Below, piece by piece: positions 1-7,444 of a stretch of DNA of 64,000 nt. How positions within the stretch are numbered: the first letter of the stretch is position 1; every line of letters begins with the position of its first letter. The position numbers were made by a program, and so were the translations under genes. The stretch lies in assembly GCA_003640645.1 (NCBI GenBank), contig QGHH01000016.1, positions 43,121-107,120 on the forward strand. The letters are read 5' to 3'. This DNA comes from Fredinandcohnia aciditolerans (GTDB taxonomy: Bacteria > Bacillota > Bacilli > Bacillales > Bacillaceae_L). A model generated the notes under the pieces. That model saw only the letters and a list, made by a program, of their open reading frames with translations, made no database searches and had not been told where the DNA came from.

Positions 1-51
1 CCAGAGATGCCTAATGAACATAGTCCTGGAATACAAGACTTAAACAGATAA
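1..51 (+). CDS. C-terminal end of an unidentified protein (partial)
   Basis: An open frame enters from the left edge and stops at TAA 49-51, leaving about 16 residues that end IQDLNR. A strong terminator-like hairpin overlaps the stop, which supports a real gene end. Too little is visible to name a family. Confidence 0.35.
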   Translation, partial: PEMPNEHSPGIQDLNR

Positions 52-78
52 AAAGCGTCGTATTATAGACGCTTTTTT
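50..78 (+). terminator. Rho-independent terminator
   Basis: Inverted repeat AAAAAGCGTC / GACGCTTTTTT with an 8-base loop and a T-run. It closes the gene that enters from the left edge. Confidence 0.75.
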
Positions 79-322
79 CTATTTATGGTAAAGTTCCCCT
101 CCCCACTATTTCTTTACTCGATACCTTGACTCTCATTAAATAACTCTATCCTTACTATATTCACCTTGCAGATAGTTAAATGTAATTTTTTGTAAAAAAT
201 TATTGCGTAAGAAAATCTTACTCTTTACAATGAAAGAGTAATGGGGCATGACCTATATCCTTTTGTTTCCTCATTTTAAAAACTTAATAAACTAAACTTT
301 TGAAAGTGAGTTGATTCCTTTT

Positions 323-1213
323 ATGTCTAACCGATTCAAATCCAAACATTTTCGGAACAAAAATGGCCCGCAAGTAAGTGTCAGAACATACGAATTTGCA
401 AACCCTGAAGAACGTCAGCAATTGTTGAGAGATTTAGCTTTTAGTTCAGAATTTGAGATGAGGTATCGTGGTCTCTTTGAATATTATGGAAAAGACTTTA
501 TTTCCTACAAGAAAGAAAAACCCTCTGATAAAAAACGCAACGAGTTTCTTCGTGTCATTTCAAATTTCATGACCAACTATTTAGATGATGATTGTCCACC
601 CTCTTGGAAACAATGTCCTTCCTCCTTTTGGGAAGTCCTCATTTATTCCTTTTATCCTGACCACATCAAACTTTCACCTAACGAACAAGACGTAGAAGAT
701 TTCCTTTACCAATTAAAAAAATTCGTCCGTTGGCTAGACAAGCGTAATGGCACATCATGGTATCCAGCAGTCGAGCAACACTCATCAGAAGCTTTTCCTG
801 AATTAAAAATCTGTGAACGAATTATAAATCGGATCTACTTAATAGACTTCCCTCGAATTCATCATGATGACTGGGATCTTGATCAAGATATAGACCGACT
901 AAAGCAGAAATTTAACCAATATACTAATCAAGTTGATAGTTCATACAAAGTAACAAGTATTATTGGAGAAAGAGTTGTTTTGACAGAAACAAAAACAAAT
1001 TGTACCTATTACGTCAAAGGTCTTCCCTATGATATTATTTCACCTGGCATTAAAATGAGCGGAATTATTTGCAATAAAAACGGAAATCAAACGTGGCACT
1101 GGTATCACACTCATGGGATTTATCCGTCTAAAGGAGAAAAACTTGAATATCCTGTCTCGATAAAACATGAAGGTCTGAAAACCAACGATGGAGTGAATTT
1201 TTTTAAGAAATAA
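323..1213 (+). CDS. Conserved-looking hypothetical protein, about 296 aa
   Basis: I do not recognise this protein. It is soluble-looking, with no signal peptide or membrane segment. It is charged and aromatic-rich in the middle (WKQCPSSFWEVLIYSF region). The C-terminal third from about residue 200 looks like a small beta-rich domain (VTSIIGERVVLTE, then YVKGLPYDIISPG). Two starts are possible: TTG 311, almost touching the GAAAGTGAG purine stretch, or ATG 323, about 12 bases after it. I chose ATG. A NERD-domain gene follows on the same strand 151 bases later, so the two may be co-expressed, but no shared function can be claimed. Codon use looks like that of its neighbours. Confidence 0.7.
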   Translation: MSNRFKSKHFRNKNGPQVSVRTYEFANPEERQQLLRDLAFSSEFEMRYRGLFEYYGKDFISYKKEKPSDKKRNEFLRVISNFMTNYLDDDCPPSWKQCPSSFWEVLIYSFYPDHIKLSPNEQDVEDFLYQLKKFVRWLDKRNGTSWYPAVEQHSSEAFPELKICERIINRIYLIDFPRIHHDDWDLDQDIDRLKQKFNQYTNQVDSSYKVTSIIGERVVLTETKTNCTYYVKGLPYDIISPGIKMSGIICNKNGNQTWHWYHTHGIYPSKGEKLEYPVSIKHEGLKTNDGVNFFKK

Positions 1214-1364
1214 GATTTGTGCCTGTCGCTCCAGTTATAAGTTGACAGGTTCTGATTCTATAAAATTAAATCAAGCTAGAATCCACTTTTATATATATAA
1301 ATTAAAATTCGTATGTTTACTTTTTTATAAAAAAGGACCTACGGATTTTGAAAGGCTGTGGCTT

Positions 1365-2273
1365 ATGATACTTAAGGAAAGAACAGAATCTGAAGAATTA
1401 CTGAAAATGCGATCTTTAAACACGCGGATGGAGTTAACACAAGAAGAAAAATTTCATTTTTTCAACCTAGAAAAGGGTTATGAAGGTGAGATCGAATTTG
1501 ATCGGAAGGCAGAAAGTCTTCAAGAAGAAAGATTTATAATCAATGACTTGCTGCTAAAAATAAACAATTCCTATTTTCAAATTGATTCAACGTTTATTTC
1601 ACAGGAAGGAATTCGACTCTTAGATGTAAAGAATTTTGAAGGTGACTTTTGCATAGAAAAGGATAGATTTTACGCAATTAAGAGCGGTCGCGAATATAAG
1701 AATCCAATCGAACAATTAAACAAATGTACTTCACAATTCCGTCAACTACTCCGTGACCTTAAGCTCAATTACCTCGTTGAAGCCTTTGTTATCTTTATTA
1801 ACCCCGAGTTCACTTTATACAACGCGCAAATAGACTACCCTATTATTCTTCCCAATCAGGTTGACCGTTTTTTTAGAAATATAAATAATACACCATCTAA
1901 GTTGAATGAGGGGCATGAAAAATTGGCCAAACAATTAATTTCATTACATCAAACTAAAAATCCATATTCAAAGGTACCAAACTACCAATATGAACATCTA
2001 AAAAAGAAAGTTTATTGTAAATACTGTAGTTCCTTTATGGTTACTTTACACAACCATACATTTATTTGTGATAAGTGTGAGGGCCATGAAACCATAGAAG
2101 ATGCCATTTTGCGGAATGTTAAGGAATTTCAGTTGCTATTTCCTGAACGAAAGATTACGACTACCAATATTTTTGAATGGTGCAATGTTGATTTAACAAA
2201 GAGGACATTTTGCAGGGTATTAAAGAAAAACTTTAAAGCATTTGGAAAGACAAGTGATTCCTATTATATATAA
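1365..2273 (+). CDS. NERD (nuclease-related domain) protein with C-terminal zinc ribbon
   Basis: About 302 aa. The N-terminal half carries the NERD signature of the restriction-endonuclease-like fold: GYEGE near residues 38-42, ID near 73-74 and DVKNFEG near 87-93, the D-x-K pair expected of the catalytic strand. The C-terminal part has two CxxC knuckles (CKYC and CDKC, about 15 residues apart), likely a zinc ribbon, followed by a helical tail. The frame is open from TTG 1242, but ATG 1365 is preceded by GAAAGG at good spacing and puts the NERD core near the N-terminus. NERD proteins are inferred nucleases acting on DNA or RNA, and the substrate here is unknown. The gene lies immediately upstream of the 52-bp palindrome array. 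Confidence 0.8.
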   Translation: MILKERTESEELLKMRSLNTRMELTQEEKFHFFNLEKGYEGEIEFDRKAESLQEERFIINDLLLKINNSYFQIDSTFISQEGIRLLDVKNFEGDFCIEKDRFYAIKSGREYKNPIEQLNKCTSQFRQLLRDLKLNYLVEAFVIFINPEFTLYNAQIDYPIILPNQVDRFFRNINNTPSKLNEGHEKLAKQLISLHQTKNPYSKVPNYQYEHLKKKVYCKYCSSFMVTLHNHTFICDKCEGHETIEDAILRNVKEFQLLFPERKITTTNIFEWCNVDLTKRTFCRVLKKNFKAFGKTSDSYYI

Positions 2274-2328
2274 TTTTTGTTCTTATAAAGACTCTATTTC
2301 TTTGGACACAACGGTTTTTGGTGGTTCC

Positions 2329-3192
2329 TTTTTCGAAGTTTGCTTGGTTTCGGACACAATCTTGCTTTTTCGACGACTTCTTGTCTGAAGTTTGCAAGGC
2401 TTCGGACACTATCCCGCTTTTTGGGCTATTCCTTGTCCGAAGTTTGCACAGCTTCGGACATACCCCCGCTTTTCCGCCTCTTCCTTGTCCGAAGTTAGCA
2501 GGACTTCGGACACTACCGCACCTTTTCCGCGACTCCTTGTCCGAAGTTAGTACGACTTCGGACACTACCCCACCTTTTCCGCGACTACTTGTCCGAAGTT
2601 TGCACGACTTCGGACACTTCCCTGCTTTTCCGCCTCTTCCTTGTCTGAAGTTAGCACGACTTCGGACACTACCCCGCTTTTCCGCCTCTTCCTTGTCCGA
2701 AGTTGACACGACTTCGGATACTATTCTGCCTTTTTGGCGACTCCTTGTCCGAAGTTAGCACGACTTCGGACACTATCCCGCTTTTCCGCCTCTTCCTTGT
2801 CTGAAGTTAGCACGACTTCGGACACTACCCCGCTTTTCCGCCTCTTCCTTGTCCGAAGTTAGCGCAACTTCGGACACAAACGCACCTTTTCTGCGACTCC
2901 TTGTCCGAAGTTAGACACGACTTCGGACACTATCCCGCTTTTCCGCCTCTTCCTTGTCCGAAGTTTGTACGACTTCAGACACTACCCCACCTTTTCTGCG
3001 ACTACTTGTCCGATGTTAGAAACGACTTCAGACACTACCCCACCTTTTCTGCGACTACTTGTCCGAAGTTAGCACGACTTCGGACACTTCCCTGCTTTTC
3101 CGCCTCTTCCCTGTCCGAAGTTGACACGACTTCGGACACTACCGCACCTTTTCTGCGCCCCCTTGTCGGAAGTTAGTAACGACTTAGGACAC
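2329..3192. repeat. Tandem array of 17 palindromic units, 52-bp period
   Basis: Each unit has the core TGTCCGAAGT, a 7-base loop (often TAGCACG), then ACTTCGGACA: a perfect 10-bp stem in about half the units. Left arms begin at 2381, 2433, 2485, 2537, 2589, 2641, 2693, 2745, 2797, 2849, 2901, 2954, 3006, 3059, 3111 and 3163, with a decayed first unit near 2332. Period is 52 or 53 bases. Linkers fall into two main types: one like ACCCCGCTTTTCCGCCTCTT, the other like ACCCCACCTTTTCTGCGACT. No gene is credible in it; the open frames are by-products of the repetition. The function is unknown. Confidence 0.95.
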
Positions 3193-3263
3193 TATCCCAC
3201 TCCACCTCTTTCTAATAAGAGCTTTTAATCCCTCTATATCAAGGAATAATCAAAAGCATCTTG

Positions 3264-3279
3264 TGTGAGATGAATCACA
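3264..3279 (+). promoter_or_regulatory. Fnr/Crp-type operator upstream of the PAS gene
   Basis: TGTGAGATGAATCACA matches the TGTGA-N6-TCACA consensus of Bacillus Fnr perfectly. A TATCAT hexamer at 3301-3306 puts the box centre near -41 of a plausible start site, the classic activating position. The PAS gene starts 139 bases downstream. The inference is anaerobic activation of that gene. Confidence 0.65.
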
Positions 3280-3417
3280 TTTCGCTATCATTAATAATGC
3301 TATCATTAATATTGAGGTTAGATAATAAGCACTCAGAAGTGGCAGATTTTTTCCTCACTGATTCTTAGATTATTTTATTCTTCTCATCAAAAGAGATTAT
3401 TTATAGGAGGTTTTTCT

Positions 3418-3894
3418 ATGTCTGCTGAAAAATTGTCTGAACTAATAAGTCCTGAAGCTGTCATTAATTTTGAAACTGGTGCGATTAAAGCAAGCACTTT
3501 GGATTCAATTATCAATCTTTTACCATTTGAAATGGGTTTTTGCGATGCGGACGATATTTTCCGCTGGTATTCAAATAATCCTAACCGTGTGCATCGTCGT
3601 CGTAAAGAAGCGATTGGCCGCCATGTACTTGAGCTTCATCCGAAAGTCGCTCACCACGTTGAGAAATTATTGAATGATTTCAGATCGGGAACGCGCGATG
3701 AATGGGAATTTTGGTTCCCTAAACGTTCAGGTGAAGAAACTGGTCAAATTTATCAAAAATTCATGGCAGTACGAGATGAAAATGGCAAATATCTTGGATG
3801 CATGGATGTAACCGTTAATATTGACCTTTTCCAAGGAAAAGAAGGTAAACATACCCCAGAAACTATTGACGAATTTATAAGTCGTCAAGCCTGA
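3418..3894 (+). CDS. Single-PAS-domain protein (DUF438-type PAS), probably Fnr-controlled
   Basis: This 158-aa protein is essentially one PAS domain (about residues 27-140), resembling the PAS module of DUF438-family proteins. Landmarks are LPFEMGFCDADD, IFRWYSN, HRRRKEAIGRH and a beta-hairpin ending GKYLGCMDVTVNI. There is no output domain, so it may sense a ligand or redox state and act through a partner. Start ATG 3418 follows GGAGG at 3406-3410 at ideal spacing. A perfect Fnr box lies upstream and a terminator downstream, so it is monocistronic. A decayed copy of its 3' end lies at 6771-6828. The ligand and partner are unknown. Confidence 0.85.
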   Translation: MSAEKLSELISPEAVINFETGAIKASTLDSIINLLPFEMGFCDADDIFRWYSNNPNRVHRRRKEAIGRHVLELHPKVAHHVEKLLNDFRSGTRDEWEFWFPKRSGEETGQIYQKFMAVRDENGKYLGCMDVTVNIDLFQGKEGKHTPETIDEFISRQA

Positions 3895-3920
3895 GTAAAG
3901 AATTTCAGAAACCACTGACA

Positions 3921-3953
3921 AACACATTGAATCCCCAGTTCAATGTGTTTTTT
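3921..3953 (+). terminator. Terminator of the PAS gene
   Basis: AACACATTGAA / TTCAATGTGTT stem (11 bp), 7-base loop and a T-run, 27 bases after the stop codon. Confidence 0.85.
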
Positions 3954-4075
3954 GGTAAAAATTCACCGCTCCTATTATACTTCCAGTTTTTAAAACACTA
4001 TTAAGGTCATGCCGCAGACCTCAGTAAACAGCACCATGTTTTGGTATTTATAAATTTACAAAAAATTTATTACAG

Positions 4076-4846
4076 TTACTTCCGTCCATCCAAAATCATT
4101 GCATTTCCTAACACTTTTTTACCCAATAAGAGCTTAGGCAATTTAATTTCTTCAGCAAGTTTGGAACTATTCAATTCGGATATGCCGTGTTTCTTTATGT
4201 TATTTATGAGCTCTTTTTCATCACCAAATACTTTTCTATCCATAAATAAATCTAAAAAGACAAATACGCCACCTGGTTTTAATACTCTTAATGCCTCTTT
4301 AATAACCTCAGTTTTATCTCTTCTATCTTTTACTTCATGAAATGTTAAACAACTTACAACTATATCAAATTCATCATCATTAAAAGGGAGTTCTGAAGCA
4401 CTTGCTTTCAAAAAATTAATCCTCTCATTGACCCCTTCTATTTCAGCATTTTGTTGGCATTGGGCTTTCGAATATTCCCAATTCTCACCCCAATAATCTA
4501 TTCCAGTTAAAAAAGACTTTGGAAAGGTCTTTGCCAATTTAATAATCAATGAGCCACTTCCCGTACCAATATCAAGTATTTTTCCTTCTCCATCCCAATT
4601 CACTTTGGCAACGATTAAATCATGTATTTTTGACTGATAATTTCCCCCAAGGGTTGCAAATTGGTAGACAGAATAAGAAAGGATAAACGCTATATAAATA
4701 AAAGGCAACGTTAAGAACCCTAACAGAACTCGAAGGTATAAATTAATAGGTAATAATGTAACTAAAAGGAGAATAACTGAAATAACCAAGAATATCAGTA
4801 GTTTGCGAATTCGTATCCAAGTTTGATATTTAGCTCTTGCTTTCAA
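4076..4846 (-). CDS. Membrane-anchored class I SAM-dependent methyltransferase
   Basis: 256 aa. Residues about 12-65 form two hydrophobic segments (LLIFLVISVILLLVTLLP and a second stretch). A Rossmann methyltransferase domain follows, with the AdoMet-binding motif ILDIGTGSGSLI near residue 90, an acidic loop TGIDYW, and the later motifs FDIVVSCLTFHEV and LRVLKPGGVFVFLD. The translation start is a TTG (4844-4846) preceded by AAAGGCGG. Family knowledge says methyl transfer from AdoMet. The acceptor cannot be deduced; the membrane anchor suggests a lipid or membrane-associated small molecule. It is transcribed away from the downstream PAS gene and is probably on its own. Confidence 0.85.
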   Translation of the reverse strand: MKARAKYQTWIRIRKLLIFLVISVILLLVTLLPINLYLRVLLGFLTLPFIYIAFILSYSVYQFATLGGNYQSKIHDLIVAKVNWDGEGKILDIGTGSGSLIIKLAKTFPKSFLTGIDYWGENWEYSKAQCQQNAEIEGVNERINFLKASASELPFNDDEFDIVVSCLTFHEVKDRRDKTEVIKEALRVLKPGGVFVFLDLFMDRKVFGDEKELINNIKKHGISELNSSKLAEEIKLPKLLLGKKVLGNAMILDGRK

Positions 4847-4980
4847 GTTATCTGCCGCCTTTCATAATCTATTTTCTGTTCGATAGATGAATTACAGCAC
4901 TTCTCTTCGCAACAACACCCTTTGTTTAATAGCTTCATTTTTTTCACTAAAAGCAGGTTAGTACGGTTCAAGATTATACC

Positions 4981-6639
4981 TTATACTTGTTCAAGAGAAG
5001 GAGTAATTGGTAAGTTAATATTAATGGTGGTACCCTTGTTTATCTGACTAGATATATTCATCGTACCACCATGATTTTCAATAATTCGAAAGCTTACCAT
5101 TAAACCTAATCCTGTGCCATTTTCTTTTGTCGTGAAGAAGGGTTCTCCTAAATTAGGAATCTTCTCCTCTTCTATCCCTACTCCTTCATCTATAATTTGG
5201 ATATTGACCATCTCATGATTTTCAACCTGTACGATCACATGAATGCTTCCGCCTTGAGGCATTGCTTCAAATGCATTTTTTACAATATTAATAAATACTT
5301 GCTTTAATTGATTTTGTTCACACTGTATGCACGGTATTTCTTTATCAAATTCAAGTTGGAATTGAATATTTTTTAATATAGCCTGTGGCATCAGTAATGA
5401 AATACTACTCTGTAATAGCTGTTTAATATCAATATACTCATACTTTGTTGCTTGTGGTTTTGAAAGAATAAGAAATTCACTGACTATAAGGTTAATCCGA
5501 TCTAACTCGGTTAACATAACATCTACATACTGTTTATCAATGTTCGACTTATATAATTGAACAAACCCTTTAAGTGTTGTTAATGGATTTCTAATTTCAT
5601 GAGCTACTCCTGCAGCTAGTTGGCCGACAACTGATAATTTATCAGACCTTCTTATCATTTCCTCAGTTAATATGGCTTCTGTCATATCTTTTGCAATTTC
5701 ATAAATACCAATAAGCTGATTATCGATAATAATTGGAATCATTCTTAAATTAACGACTCTTTCACTGCCATCCTCATGAATCATCGATACCGTACATTCC
5801 TGTTGTGTTCCTTCATTAACATATTGAAAATATTCCCTGTGCAAATCTATGTATTTTGGAACAAAGATAGATTCCCACTCCATTTCTTTGAGACTCTCAA
5901 AAGTGTAACCTAATAGTTCCTCTGCAGCTTCGTTAGCCTCAATTAATTTCCCCTCTAAATTAAATGTAAAAATGGCATCGGAATTATGAACAAATAATGA
6001 CTTAAACCGTTGTTCGGTTTCTTCCAAACGTTTTTCTAAAAGTTTATGATTTTGTTCTTGGCTAAATTTAAGTAATTCTTCTACTTTTTTACGCTTATCA
6101 ATATCAATATCAATTCCATTCAACTTTACAAGTGTTCCATTCGAGTCCAATATGGGCGTAACACGCTTTTGAATCCACTTAAATTCACCATTTGGGAGAT
6201 GAATTCGATATTCACCTAATCCACTTTCCCCGTTGTAGACTTTTCGCTCTATTTCTTTTACAATGTCCATGTCTTCTTTATAAATATGTTCTTTCCATAA
6301 ATTCGAGTTTTTTCTAAATTCATGAGCTTCATATCCATATAACTCACTAATTTTCTTTGATACCATCGTGTGGTTCGTTCGAAGGTTAATCGAATAAATC
6401 ACAGCATCAACACTATCAAAAAGTTCGACGATTTCTTTCTCTTTTCTCTCCAATTCCTTAGCATAATATTTTGCTTTATCAACTTGTAAACCAACCCACC
6501 ACACAGGGAATATAGAAATGAATGTCAAAATCCATTCAATTGGTGGCAAATACCCTAGTGATAAATAAACATTTATCTTAAAAATTGTTGAGGTAATAAT
6601 CAAAATAGAAATTGATAATATTCTCCATCTATACTTCAT
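4981..6639 (-). CDS. PAS-domain sensor histidine kinase (sporulation-kinase-like)
   Basis: 552 aa: a hydrophobic N-terminus (about residues 7-50, one or two membrane segments), PAS 1 about 70-180, PAS 2 about 212-320, a HisKA dimerisation helix with the phosphoacceptor His347 in GVAHEIRNPLTTLKGF, and a HATPase domain with N box (FINIVKNAFEA), G1 (DEGVGI) and G2 (GTGLGLMV). The H-box context is that of the KinA/KinE-type kinases feeding the Spo0A phosphorelay. No response regulator gene is adjacent, as is usual for orphan sporulation kinases. The phosphorelay role is inferred from this similarity only. Confidence 0.88.
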   Translation of the reverse strand: MKYRWRILSISILIITSTIFKINVYLSLGYLPPIEWILTFISIFPVWWVGLQVDKAKYYAKELERKEKEIVELFDSVDAVIYSINLRTNHTMVSKKISELYGYEAHEFRKNSNLWKEHIYKEDMDIVKEIERKVYNGESGLGEYRIHLPNGEFKWIQKRVTPILDSNGTLVKLNGIDIDIDKRKKVEELLKFSQEQNHKLLEKRLEETEQRFKSLFVHNSDAIFTFNLEGKLIEANEAAEELLGYTFESLKEMEWESIFVPKYIDLHREYFQYVNEGTQQECTVSMIHEDGSERVVNLRMIPIIIDNQLIGIYEIAKDMTEAILTEEMIRRSDKLSVVGQLAAGVAHEIRNPLTTLKGFVQLYKSNIDKQYVDVMLTELDRINLIVSEFLILSKPQATKYEYIDIKQLLQSSISLLMPQAILKNIQFQLEFDKEIPCIQCEQNQLKQVFINIVKNAFEAMPQGGSIHVIVQVENHEMVNIQIIDEGVGIEEEKIPNLGEPFFTTKENGTGLGLMVSFRIIENHGGTMNISSQINKGTTININLPITPSLEQV

Positions 6640-6770
6640 TCCCTAAACTCCTTAATTTCCATCTATTATGGTCTAATACCACTTTTGCAATCTAAATTCT
6701 TTCGTAATAGTACAGTACATATATTACCATAGTACTTTTTACTATTTCTTATTAAATTTTGGAAACTAGT

Positions 6771-6828
6771 TGGAAAAGAAGGATAACATACCCTTGAAAC
6801 TATTGAGGAATTTATAGTTACAATCTTC
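6771..6828 (+). pseudogene. Decayed fragment of a PAS gene 3' end
   Basis: GGAAAAGAAGGATAACATAC and the following bases match the last codons of the PAS gene at 3418-3894 (GKEGKHTPETIDEFIS) at roughly 80-85 percent over about 48 bases, but with an in-frame TAA in place of AAA. No start or upstream domain remains. It is the only coding trace in the 296-base gap 6640-6935. Confidence 0.65.
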
Positions 6829-6935
6829 GACCGCTCATACATTGTAAAACCGGAAGTTCTTTCTCCGGCGTTAAAGAGTTTCTAATAGATTAATGGGTAA
6901 CAATATAAATTAATAATTAAAGGGAGGAATTTTTT

Positions 6936-7383
6936 ATGAGATTTCGAGCAACTATCCAACTAAGCAGAAAAACCGCAACAGGTATTCCAGTTCCGGAGGA
7001 TGTTGTAGCAAGCCTCGGGTCTAGCAAGAAACCGGCAGTAATCGTTACAATCGGAGAATACAGCTACAATAGTACGATTGGTTCAATGGGGGGACAATTC
7101 ATGATTCCACTCAGTGCAGAGCATCGAAAAGGTGCTGGTGTCGAAGCAGGTGACGAAGTTGATGTTGACCTTGAACTAGACACTAAGCCTCGGGAACTTA
7201 TTATGCCTGGATTTCTCAGAAGCACTTGAGCAAGAGACTGAAGCAAAACATTTTTTCGACGGTTTATCCTACAGCAACAAACGGAGATTTGTTCTTTCGA
7301 TTGAGGGCGCAAAAACAGCTGAGACTCGCCAGCGTCGGATTGAGAAAGCAGTCATGACATTAAAAGAAGGTAGGACACAGTAA
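6936..7383 (+). pseudogene. DUF1905/YdeI-type protein interrupted by a +1 frameshift
   Basis: ATG 6936 follows GGGAGG. The first 90 or so codons encode a DUF1905 beta-barrel domain (MRFRATIQL..., then YSYNSTIGSMGGQFMIPLS). After ...RELIMP near 7206 the frame runs to an early stop at 7229. One base over, translation continues as DFSEALEQETEAKHFFDGL and further to TAA 7381-7383, giving the helical C-terminal part of the YdeI/OmpD-associated family (FDGLSYSNKRRF). The span of 448 bases is 3n+1, so a single extra base explains it. A real disruption and a sequencing error are both possible. Function of the family is poorly defined. Confidence 0.8.
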
Positions 7384-7411
7384 TCAAATCATGGTTGATA
7401 ATAGTACATTC

Positions 7412-7444
7412 AAAGGGACTGAGTTGACAAATTCAAGTCCCTTT
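7412..7444. terminator. Bidirectional terminator between convergent genes
   Basis: AAAGGGACT / AGTCCCTTT stem with a 15-base loop, lying between the convergent DUF1905 gene and the histidine kinase and touching the stop codon of the kinase gene. Confidence 0.6.

Noticed and set aside
1222-1250. Short inverted repeat CCTGTC / GACAGG after the first hypothetical gene as a terminator
   Set aside because: The stem is only 6 bp with a 16-base loop and no T-run.
2233-3176. Open frames of 91-158 codons on both strands inside the palindrome array (2233-2709, 2318-2758, 2901-3176)
   Set aside because: They are by-products of the tandem repeat: translations are repetitive, lack ribosome sites, and occur on both strands at once.
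2329-3192. CRISPR array
   Set aside because: The linkers are recurrent, not unique; the palindrome is imperfect between units; no cas gene is present.
6840-6870. ACCGGAAG-TTCT-TTCTCCGGC as a terminator
   Set aside because: Imperfect stem and no T-run; no gene ends there except the PAS relic.
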